Shown here piece by piece: positions 1 through 5,256 of a stretch of 5,309 bases of DNA; the stretch's first letter is position 1, and each line of letters starts with the position of its first letter. The DNA comes from Firmicutes bacterium CAG:95 (GTDB taxonomy: Bacteria > Bacillota > Clostridia > Lachnospirales > Lachnospiraceae): positions 1 through 5,309 of the forward strand of contig FR902851.1 in the NCBI GenBank assembly GCA_000438155.1, read 5' to 3'. The translations under genes were made by a program, and so were the position numbers. The notes beneath the pieces are model-generated. The model saw only the letters and a program-made list of their open reading frames with translations. It ran no database searches and was not told the DNA's origin.

Positions 1-274
1 GCATATTGTAAATGGCTATTCCGGCAAATACGGAACCGCCGCCGGAATTGATGTAAATATTCAAATCTTTTCCCCCGGCTTCTGCCAGGAAATTCTTTAT
101 TGCTTCCGGGTACTGGTCCTCTTCCTGCCAGGCTCCCCACCAATCGCTTACAATGTCCCCGTAAAAATAAAGGTCCACGCTTGTGTCCGTTGCGTTCTTA
201 AACTCATAAAACTTCCCAACCGTAGCCTTTGCCGGGTCTTTGCAAAGTTTCAAAATGCTTGGTGCTTTCGGCAT
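1..274 (-). CDS. ClpP-like prohead (head maturation) protease, 3' part outside window
   Basis: Only the first 91 codons are present; the frame runs off the left edge. The start is ATG at 274-272, preceded by an AAAGGGGG Shine-Dalgarno that lies inside the last codons of the portal gene, 8 nt before the ATG. Residues 33-41 (VDLYFYGDI) and 73-90 (start IYINSGGGSV, then FAGIAIYN) match the beta strand and oxyanion-loop region of the ClpP/S49-type prohead protease family. The usual ClpP motif is INSPGG; here the proline is glycine. The catalytic Ser, His and Asp would lie further on and cannot be checked. Members of this family cleave the scaffold or delta domain of the capsid protein inside the prohead. 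The place directly after the portal gene, with a 4-nt gap, is typical of HK97-type modules, and a major capsid gene would be expected next. Calling it a protease rests on motif plus position. Confidence 0.9.
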   Translation of the reverse strand, partial: MPKAPSILKLCKDPAKATVGKFYEFKNATDTSVDLYFYGDIVSDWWGAWQEEDQYPEAIKNFLAEAGGKDLNIYINSGGGSVFAGIAIYNM

Positions 275-278
275 ATCC

Positions 279-1574
279 TTAACCCCCTTTCATAGTCTCA
301 AAATAGGCACGTGCGGCGGCTTCCATTGCCCTGCGTTGTTTGTCCTGCTGCGTCCCTGGGTCCGGCGGTGGGTCACTGCTTCCGCCGCCCTGCCCCACTT
401 GGTAAAGGCTTTGGTCCCCGGCTTTCACGTAGTTGAGTGATACCATTCTCACGTCCCCGTCATCTACCGGACCATAATACATAAGTGCCCGGTATTCGTT
501 TATTGTCATGGCCCCACGGTCAAACATATTTCCGCCGATTGTGTCACGTGTCTGTAATGTGGCATACTGCAAAAGGTTAGCCGTAAACTCTATCTTGTTC
601 CCGTACCCTATTTCCCTTGGTGTCAAAAGTTTAAAAGTAAACTCATAACTTAATTGGATAGCGATAGGCTCAATCACGTTTTCATAAAAACTAATCCATT
701 CCTGGTCTGAAAGGGTGGAAGTCAATACCTTTTCATTTACTCCGTAATAGCGGTACACGTTATCACGTAGGAATGTAATTTGATTTACTGGCACGTTTGG
801 CGTGCGTTGCACAATCTCTTTAAATTCCACCGTACTGTCTATTGCGGCAATGCCCCCGGCGTTTTCCGCCCCCATATAGGCGTCCTGGAAGTCCTTTGCA
901 ATCTGCTTTAGTTCCTCATTGTCTGCCAGGTTGTTGTATTTCAGATACCCGGCCAGTGAGTTAGAACGGTTTACAATGTTCTTTACGATTTCCCCGGACG
1001 TCTCCACAAGGTCCAGGCTCCGCTTTAACTCAATATCCGGGGAAGTCCCCAAAAACCGTTTTTTGTTGTACCTTGCCTTTATGTGTATGACATTCTGATA
1101 AGGCACCGTATAAGTTTCCCCGTCATAATCCCACCGGAAGCGGAAAAGGATATGGTGCTTGTCATCTTCAAAAATGCGGAAACTCTTTGTGGTGATTGGT
1201 TGTATGCTCTGTACCCTTGTAAAATCCTCGTTGTAGAAAATCACGGAAAAGGAATTGGAAGTATAAACCAGGTCCGCCGCAATTCTGTAAAGAAAGTCAT
1301 ACGTTGACATTTCCGGGCATGGCCGCAAAGTCAAAATCCGGGCCAGGTAATCGTTTTTTATCGTCATTCCTTTTTCGTCCTTTCGGACAACCTGGGGTTG
1401 TAACTTTCCTACGTTCTTTGCTATGGCGTCCGCAATGGCTCCCACAATATCATTGTCCCGTAAGGTTCCGGTTGGCACATACTCCCCACGGCTCAATAAA
1501 AGCGGTCTGTATTTTGCCTTAAAGGCTCCGAATACGTTTGCTATAATTCCCGTATCATTACCCCCTTTCCTCAA
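279..1574 (-). CDS. Phage portal protein, HK97 family
   Basis: Portal proteins form the dodecameric ring at one capsid vertex through which the terminase pumps DNA. The frame encodes up to 431 residues, the usual length for the HK97/SPP1-like portal family. Supporting regions, numbered from the TTG: N-terminal domain with LRDNDIVGAIADAIAKNVGK (38-57); NVIHIKARY (161-169) followed by FLGTSP (174-179), the common 'dvIH.k...G.SP' pattern; and a C-terminal MTINEYRALMYYGP (356-369) then GDVRMVSLNYV (373-383), the clip/crown helix motif of this family. The last ~40 residues are Gly/Pro/Gln-rich and then helical, probably disordered. The start is unclear. The TTG at 1574 has no ribosome site before it; the strong AAAGGGGG lies after it, and the in-frame codon at the ideal distance is ACG at 1553-1551, giving 424 residues beginning (M)GIIANVFGAF. 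The ATG at 1558-1556 is out of frame and stops after five codons. Confidence 0.95.
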   Translation of the reverse strand: MRKGGNDTGIIANVFGAFKAKYRPLLLSRGEYVPTGTLRDNDIVGAIADAIAKNVGKLQPQVVRKDEKGMTIKNDYLARILTLRPCPEMSTYDFLYRIAADLVYTSNSFSVIFYNEDFTRVQSIQPITTKSFRIFEDDKHHILFRFRWDYDGETYTVPYQNVIHIKARYNKKRFLGTSPDIELKRSLDLVETSGEIVKNIVNRSNSLAGYLKYNNLADNEELKQIAKDFQDAYMGAENAGGIAAIDSTVEFKEIVQRTPNVPVNQITFLRDNVYRYYGVNEKVLTSTLSDQEWISFYENVIEPIAIQLSYEFTFKLLTPREIGYGNKIEFTANLLQYATLQTRDTIGGNMFDRGAMTINEYRALMYYGPVDDGDVRMVSLNYVKAGDQSLYQVGQGGGSSDPPPDPGTQQDKQRRAMEAAARAYFETMKGG

Positions 1575-1668
1575 AAAATAAGCCCATGGAACACGTCCAT
1601 GGACCTATTGTAAAATTATTCGTGTTGAAATTCTGACCCACTTTAAAACCCTGCTGCCGGGCGGCCAT
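1558..1668 (-). CDS. Possible 36-residue micro-ORF between terL and portal
   Basis: The ATG (1668-1666) directly follows the large-terminase TAA and is in the same frame, so it could be reached by reinitiation or by readthrough. It encodes MAARQQGFKVGQN near the start and ends GLFFEERG; the stop TAA (1560-1558) lies 4 nt before the proposed ACG start of the portal and overlaps an ATG (TAATG). No Shine-Dalgarno precedes it. The reading frame passes through the terminator-like hairpin, so translation would prevent the hairpin from forming. The N-terminal RQQ..K.VGQN and a later IGxW recur, in the same frame and spacing, in the gap before the HNH gene (repeat copy B). I know no family for it. 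It may be a real leader peptide or just a stop-free part of a repeated element. Confidence 0.25.
   Translation of the reverse strand: MAARQQGFKVGQNFNTNNFTIGPWTCSMGLFFEERG
1561..1568 (-). promoter_or_regulatory. Ribosome binding site of the portal gene (decides the start)
   Basis: On the minus strand AAAGGGGG is followed by the 7-nt spacer TAATGAT and then ACG. This places initiation at 1553, not at the upstream TTG (1574-1572), which lies 5' of this site. The same AAAGGGGG is used for the protease gene 1.3 kb further on, so it is a house style of this operon. Confidence 0.6.
1573..1609 (-). terminator. Terminator-like hairpin between large terminase and portal genes
   Basis: In minus-strand RNA, 1609-1596 pairs with 1590-1577 to give a 14-bp stem with a 5-nt loop (CGUGU). 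The core is UCCAUGG against CCAUGGA. Two G.U pairs (1605 with 1581, 1603 with 1583) complete the stem. They would be A.C mismatches in plus-strand RNA, so the minus transcript is the likely functional one. The 3' arm runs into a run of six U (1578-1573), the form of an intrinsic terminator. It sits inside a head operon whose genes should be co-transcribed, so it may be leaky, an attenuator, or an RNA-processing site rather than a true end. The portal ribosome site starts 5 nt after the U run. Confidence 0.5.
1577..1665 (-). repeat. Intergenic repeat, copy A (terL-portal gap)
   Basis: Read on the minus strand, this copy has CGGCAGCAGG (1659-1650), then AAGTGGGTCAGAAT (1643-1630), then 21 nt of AT-rich sequence, then ATAGG opening a hairpin (1609-1577). 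Copy B at 4160-4256 has the same blocks in the same order and the same 21-nt distance from block 2 to ATAGG. Both copies begin right after the stop codon of the preceding gene. Between the two blocks, copy A is 3 nt shorter than copy B. Confidence 0.7.
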
Positions 1669-3333
1669 TTATGCCGCTTCATTCAAAAGTTTTTTGCCTA
1701 TCTCACTATGGTATTTTGATACCATTGTCATAGCGTCAAAGACGGAAACGGCCCCATCTATCCTCATACGCTTTTCAATCTTCACTGGCTTCATGCGGCT
1801 ATCATTCATATTGATTTCCACGGCCACGTTAAGAAGATGTGACGCCAAAAGGGTGTTGTCCCCCAGGTTATACTTTCCGTCCTTTAAATCCCCCTCAAAC
1901 TGGTGTAGGATTGGCGTTAAGTTCGTGCCCTGGTAAACGTCATCTGTTTGGAACCCGGCCATTTTTAGGTCATCTACCAAATACCCGGCACTGTAACGGT
2001 CATAGCCGATTTTTAACGGGCGGATTTTGTAAACCTTAACCAGTTCTATGAACCAGTTATACACGTCCTTATAATCCACCTGGTTTTCCCCGGATATTTT
2101 CAAAAATCCTTTTTCTTTGTACATGTTGTACGGCGTGTTATCCTCATTCACGGCCACTTCATACCGCTTCTTTGGCATATAGAATTTTGTAATCACATTC
2201 CATTTTCCATTCTTCCAAATAACGATTGACGCCGCCGTTAAGTCCGTTGTTCTGGAAAGGTCTATGCCGCCAACGCAATAGCACCCCCGGAATTGCTCCA
2301 GGGTAAGGCGTAAGTCCTCGTTTACCGCTTTCATAACGTCCCAGTAATCCAACCACGCCACACTGGAATTTTGCTTGATGTTGCAATACTTTGTAAGAAA
2401 CTCCACTTTCTTTGAAAGGGACGCTTTTGCAATCTCTATCTGCTCTATGTAAAATTCCTCTGACACGGACACGCCCAGGTTCGGATTGCTCTTTTTCAAT
2501 TCCTCTAAATCGTCCCAGGCTTCGATATTGTCAATCATGTAGAGGAACGGCAATATTCTTGTTTCCTTGGAATTGCCCTTTAAGAATGACGTTGAACGCC
2601 GCATGAGTTCATCATAAATGCCGTCATTGATATATCCGGCGGTTGATATGGATAAAATAAGCGGCTGCTTTCTCGCCCCCAGTGCGGAAGTCATAACCTC
2701 ATACTGCTTTAGTCCCTGGTCCCCCTGCCATGCTTCCATTTCGTCATTGACAACCATTTGAGGGTTGAAACCGTCCGACTTTTTGGAGTTAAAGGCTATC
2801 TTTTTCACACTGGTATTAAATTCTTTGATATAAATATCGCTGCGGCGTTTCTTGGTTATACTGTCCAGTTCGTCATCTGCCTGGACAATCTGATAAAAGG
2901 CGTCATACACAAGGTCCGCCTGGTCCAGTTTCGGGGCAAGGAAATAAACCTTTGCCCCATACTCGCCGTCTATATATGCCATGTATGCCGCAATAGCGGC
3001 GGCAAACAATGTTTTACCGTTCTTACGTGCTACAACTATGAAAACTTCCCGGAATTGCCTATAACCGGTCCGCTTGTCCATTATGCCAAAAATGGCCGAA
3101 ACTATGGCCTTTTGCCATAATTCAAGTTTTAATAAATCGTTTCGTCCCTCTGAATGATGACAAAAGTTCTCTATGAAGTTTATAGCCTTATTGGCCTTTT
3201 CCTCGTCAAAATCCCATTTGCCACTTTTTAAACCATTCACAAGGATTTCATAAATAGTCTTTATCCACTTTCCTACTGTTACGGTGCCGTTTTGTATGGC
3301 TTCCCAATACTGGAAAATGTAATTGTTATCCAT
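1669..3333 (-). CDS. terL: Terminase large subunit (packaging ATPase and nuclease)
   Basis: This is the motor that translocates DNA into the prohead and cuts the concatemer. It has 554 residues, normal for the Terminase_1 (HK97/phi-type) family. ATPase domain: Walker A-like VARKNGKT at 101-108, where the lysine of classical P-loops is at 107 and Arg103 is the typical variant position; Walker B MVVNDE at 193-198 with Asp197 and catalytic Glu198; coupling motif SISTAG at 228-233. Nuclease (RNase H-like) domain: GGIDLSRTTDLTA at 355-367 with Asp358 and Asp364, IGYDRYSAG at 442-450 with Asp445, and DGAVSVFDAM at 526-535 with Asp526/Asp533 as metal-ligand candidates. The ATG overlaps the end of the small-subunit gene by 8 nt and has only a weak ribosome site, so translation is probably coupled. 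All expected motifs are intact; nothing suggests decay. Confidence 0.97.
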   Translation of the reverse strand: MDNNYIFQYWEAIQNGTVTVGKWIKTIYEILVNGLKSGKWDFDEEKANKAINFIENFCHHSEGRNDLLKLELWQKAIVSAIFGIMDKRTGYRQFREVFIVVARKNGKTLFAAAIAAYMAYIDGEYGAKVYFLAPKLDQADLVYDAFYQIVQADDELDSITKKRRSDIYIKEFNTSVKKIAFNSKKSDGFNPQMVVNDEMEAWQGDQGLKQYEVMTSALGARKQPLILSISTAGYINDGIYDELMRRSTSFLKGNSKETRILPFLYMIDNIEAWDDLEELKKSNPNLGVSVSEEFYIEQIEIAKASLSKKVEFLTKYCNIKQNSSVAWLDYWDVMKAVNEDLRLTLEQFRGCYCVGGIDLSRTTDLTAASIVIWKNGKWNVITKFYMPKKRYEVAVNEDNTPYNMYKEKGFLKISGENQVDYKDVYNWFIELVKVYKIRPLKIGYDRYSAGYLVDDLKMAGFQTDDVYQGTNLTPILHQFEGDLKDGKYNLGDNTLLASHLLNVAVEINMNDSRMKPVKIEKRMRIDGAVSVFDAMTMVSKYHSEIGKKLLNEAA

Positions 3334-3715
3334 TCCGCAATGCTGCCAGTCTGCTTATATTTTTCTTTTCTTTTGGCGGCAAATACTCAATAAGCGTGTG
3401 AATAATTGCCGTATATTGGCGTGAATATTTCTCGTAAATCGTGGCTGACGGGTGGGCTTTTACAAATTTCTGTGAAGCGTTTACCGTTTCCGTGGTAAGC
3501 CCCTCTTTTTTCAATTCTTCTTTTGCCTGGAAGCAAGCCACTTTCAAAAATGCGGCTTCCTCAACAAGTGAATTTACAAGGCTTTTCTTGTCCTCGTCAT
3601 CTATTCCGGCAAACATGGGCGTAAGAAATTCTATCTCTTTCTTTATCCTCGCATTTGTCAGTTTATTTGTTCTTTTTTTCGCTTTCTTCTCATTACTTTT
3701 TGTTTCTTCTGCCAT
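3326..3715 (-). CDS. terS: Terminase small subunit, P27-like family
   Basis: The small subunit binds the phage packaging site and loads the large subunit. The protein has 129 residues, in the range of the P27 family. It has a lysine-rich start (residues 6-26, probably disordered and DNA-contacting), two helices around 27-70, and a C-terminal part KAHPSATIYEKYSRQYTAII (86-105) followed by LIEYLPP, which resembles the 'KeNPa...Y......t..L...L' region of P27-type small terminases. The start ATG has an excellent GAGGGGGG site 7 nt upstream, which overlaps the stop codon region of the HNH gene. The stop lies inside the large-terminase start (ATGGATAA overlap). Its place right before terL supports the call more than motif strength alone. 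Confidence 0.85.
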   Translation of the reverse strand: MAEETKSNEKKAKKRTNKLTNARIKKEIEFLTPMFAGIDDEDKKSLVNSLVEEAAFLKVACFQAKEELKKEGLTTETVNASQKFVKAHPSATIYEKYSRQYTAIIHTLIEYLPPKEKKNISRLAALRNG

Positions 3716-3728
3716 ATTTTGACCCCCC

Positions 3729-4130
3729 TCATATGCGTGCGACCCTGCGGAGTTTTTTTGAAGTATCTCCCTCGGTTCTTGTGGGGGTGTCCAAAATCAA
3801 TCCACCGGGGGGAGTGGTCCGCCGCCCTTCTCCTTTTGGCGGTAATAATTTTCCGTCACTGTCAAACCGATAACGATTGTTAGGCTTTGCCTTATGCTCT
3901 TTGTTATGGCAATCCTCACAAAGATATTCCAGGTTGTCCAGGTTGAGGGTCACGCCTGGGTTGTGGATATTCTCTGGCGTGATGTAATCCTTGTGGTGGA
4001 CAATCACACCGGGACGATAAAGCCCGGCGGCTCTGCACCGCTCACACAATCCATTAGCCCGTTTAATAACTGTCTGCCTGGCTCTCTTCCATGCCGCTGA
4101 CTTGTAGAAGTCCTTTGCATATTCTTTCAT
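3729..4130 (-). CDS. HNH endonuclease of the packaging module
   Basis: A 133-residue HNH nuclease. Structural zinc ligands are Cys29-x2-Cys32 and Cys71-x2-Cys74; the betabetaalpha-metal core is VHHKDY (44-49) with His45/His46, and the closing segment is Cys74-His75-Asn76-x2-His79. An N-terminal FYKSAAWKRAR (8-18) is the usual helix ahead of the first Cys pair. In many phages such HNH proteins stand next to the terminase genes and help specific cleavage of concatemers at cos sites (established for HK97 gp74 and similar proteins), so a packaging role is more likely than homing. The C-terminal ~35 residues are Pro/Gly/Arg/Thr-rich with TPPGG and probably disordered. The ATG is preceded by AAAGGACGG at a rather long distance of about 10-12 nt. 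The gene ends 13 nt before terS. Confidence 0.93.
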   Translation of the reverse strand: MKEYAKDFYKSAAWKRARQTVIKRANGLCERCRAAGLYRPGVIVHHKDYITPENIHNPGVTLNLDNLEYLCEDCHNKEHKAKPNNRYRFDSDGKLLPPKGEGRRTTPPGGLILDTPTRTEGDTSKKLRRVARI

Positions 4131-4159
4131 CTGCTGCCACCGTCCTTTCCCTCATGCTG

Positions 4160-4194
4160 ATAGGCTCATGGGTAAACCCTACCCACAAGCCTAT
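4160..4194 (-). other. 15-bp hairpin upstream of the HNH gene
   Basis: In minus-strand RNA, 4194-4180 pairs with 4174-4160 in an uninterrupted 15-bp stem with a 5-nt loop (GGGUU). Two adjacent pairs (4187 with 4167, 4186 with 4168) are G.U wobbles and would be mismatches in plus-strand RNA. No U run follows: the next bases are CAGCATGAGGG, so this is not an intrinsic terminator. It lies 29 nt before the HNH ATG and could be an RNA-processing, stability or translation-control element. Confidence 0.65.
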
Positions 4195-4256
4195 GTTAAT
4201 ATAAAACACTCTGACATTCTGACCCACTTATTTTGTGTCCTGCTGCCGCCTGGCTA
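4160..4256 (-). repeat. Intergenic repeat, copy B (gap before HNH gene)
   Basis: On the minus strand it has CGGCAGCAGG (4248-4239), AAGTGGGTCAGAAT (4229-4216), 21 nt of AT-rich sequence, then ATAGG opening a hairpin (4194-4160). Order, strand, spacing and position after a stop codon match copy A at 1577-1665. The element fills most of the 123-nt gap between the 74-residue gene and the HNH gene. Confidence 0.7.
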
Positions 4257-4478
4257 TTTCCCCACAATGGGTATAAACTGAAACGTCCACGCTTCATCAT
4301 GGATTGAAATAATATTGCCATCCTCATTGATTGCCAGTATATCAATAAACTTCGGTTTCAAAACTATGTCCCTTTTATCCCGCTCCACATTCTCCGGCAT
4401 ACGCACGTCCATAAGTGCTATTGCATTAAATACCTTGTCCCCATGCACTACTTTAAATCTGCTTAAATCAATTCCCAT
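4254..4478 (-). CDS. Hypothetical phage protein, 74 residues
   Basis: I do not recognise a family. The protein has 74 residues, has no signal peptide or membrane segment, and looks like a small compact alpha/beta protein: MGIDLSRFKVVHGDKVFNAI (1-20), a charged middle (NVERDKRD, 30-37), and a strand-rich C-terminal part with KFIDILAINEDGNIISI (42-58) and AWTFQFIP (63-70). The start ATG has AAAGGA 7 nt upstream, located in the end of the preceding gene, with which it overlaps by 11 nt; this points to coupled translation. It is the last gene before the gap with repeat copy B. The good ribosome site and overlap make the reading frame convincing even without a known function. Confidence 0.8.
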   Translation of the reverse strand: MGIDLSRFKVVHGDKVFNAIALMDVRMPENVERDKRDIVLKPKFIDILAINEDGNIISIHDEAWTFQFIPIVGK

Positions 4479-4821
4479 GTTCTTGTCCTTTCTGCTCCGG
4501 TAGCATATCCATGGCAGACGCTACCCGTTTAATAAATTCCTGGCGGTATTCATAGAATTGGCGTCGGCCACACAATGCGTCTGCTATGTATTCATAAGGC
4601 ATATTATAAACAATGCTCTTATAAATCTTCTCCTGCATTTGTCGCCGGACCCGTACGCTTTCAATATTCCCACACGTACCACGCAAGGCATTGCCTACAA
4701 CCTGGGCGGCCTGCAAATCAAAGGCACTTGCTTGGCCGTTCTTTATTCTCTTTTTTCTCTTCTCATTGCCTTGTATGATACTACGGGCTATCGCTTTAAT
4801 ATCGGCGTCCAGTTTTACCAA
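4468..4821 (-). CDS. Small helical phage protein, possibly ArpU/RinA-like late regulator
   Basis: The protein has 117 residues and is mostly helical and basic. Residues 20-30 (EKRKKRIKNGQ) are strongly basic. The C-terminal half, MPYEYIADALCGRRQFYEYR (74-93) then QEFIKRVASAMDML, looks like a sigma-factor-4-type helix-turn-helix in which a '.R..FY.YR..F' recognition helix follows a short turn; this pattern is common in ArpU/RinA-type phage late regulators, which are usually encoded just upstream of the terminase genes, as here. The family assignment is inference from pattern and position. The start appears to be TTG (4821-4819) with GGGGG 9 nt upstream, directly after the stop of the preceding gene; no in-frame ATG exists until about residue 62. 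The end overlaps the next gene by 11 nt. Confidence 0.75.
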   Translation of the reverse strand: MVKLDADIKAIARSIIQGNEKRKKRIKNGQASAFDLQAAQVVGNALRGTCGNIESVRVRRQMQEKIYKSIVYNMPYEYIADALCGRRQFYEYRQEFIKRVASAMDMLPEQKGQEHGN

Positions 4822-4836
4822 TCCTCTGCACCCCCG

Positions 4837-5256
4837 TTATTCTTCGTAGATTTTCTTGGAAGTCTCCGACCTCTCCACCTTTATGCTTTCTTTCGCCATT
4901 TTGGAAACCTTTGCTTTTACGCCCTGGCCTACGTCAATGGTTATTCCTTTCATGTGCTTTGCTTCTATGGCGTCCACCACGTTAAGCATGACCGTAACCA
5001 CGTCCTGGTCTATGGGTCTTTCTGCGGTGCTTCCGAAAAGTTCCGTTATGCGGCTCTTTGCTTTTTGGACCCGTTCTTTGCTTTCTGTGTACTTCTTTGC
5101 GGCGTCACACTCACACTTGCACGTCACGGCTTCGTCCACATCTTCCTGGCTCCACCCGGTCAATGTGTGAACCATTCCGGCTTGACCGCAAAAACGGCAA
5201 TATCCCGTTTGGCTCTCCACTCCGTCCGGCATTTCCCGGCCCTCTTCCTGCTCCAT
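4837..5256 (-). CDS. Hypothetical phage protein with cysteine cluster; 5' end uncertain
   Basis: I do not recognise a named family. From the ATG at 5256 it has 139 residues. The N-terminal part has YCRFCG (19-24; Cys20, Cys23) and, after TGWSQEDVDEAV, the cluster CKCEC (46-50), which together could bind one zinc ion as a zinc ribbon. The rest is charged and helical (KKYTESKERVQKAKSRI, 54-70), then a segment GVKAKVSKMAKESIKVERSE (112-131), likely a DNA- or protein-contacting helix or strand. The ATG at 5256 has only a distant GAGGA (about 10 nt); the ATG at 5232 (residue 9) has a better-placed GAGGG. The frame is also open to the right edge and reads acidic, gene-like sequence (GGHEIPEEDLREMEQEE), so the true start may lie outside the window. 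The stop is 15 nt before the next gene, and the GGGGG site for that gene starts right after it. Confidence 0.75.
   Translation of the reverse strand: MEQEEGREMPDGVESQTGYCRFCGQAGMVHTLTGWSQEDVDEAVTCKCECDAAKKYTESKERVQKAKSRITELFGSTAERPIDQDVVTVMLNVVDAIEAKHMKGITIDVGQGVKAKVSKMAKESIKVERSETSKKIYEE

Larger units (their letters stand above)
4063..4256 (-). pseudogene. Possible remnant micro-ORF matching the one after terL
   Basis: On the minus strand the frame reads ARRQQDTK, a TAA (4230-4228), then VGQN, seven residues, IGLW, and continues to a stop at 4065-4063 inside the HNH gene. Copy A (after terL) reads AARQQGFK then VGQN, seven residues, IGPW. The only length difference between copies in this part is one codon, the TAA itself. 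A GTG directly after the TAA (4227-4225) could start a 54-residue peptide, but there is no ribosome site and the seven residues between VGQN and IG share no identity. I favour a decayed or non-coding element; a real peptide cannot be excluded. Confidence 0.15.

Noticed and set aside
1607..1612. TACAAT on the minus strand as a -10 box for a portal promoter
   Set aside because: No TTGACA-like box lies 16-18 nt upstream, and the bases overlap the hairpin foot; the AT-rich stretch alone gives such matches.
2159..2386. Second minus-strand frame inside terL
   Set aside because: It overlaps the conserved nuclease domain in another frame; composition is unlike a folded protein and nothing supports a start.
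2758..3120. Plus-strand open frame of 120 codons opposite the large terminase
   Set aside because: It lies opposite the Walker A and Walker B region of terL, which is clearly coding, and has no ribosome site or family resemblance.
4131..4138. GGCAGCAG before the HNH ATG as a third repeat copy
   Set aside because: Only 8 bases match and no second block or hairpin follows; such a short match is expected by chance.
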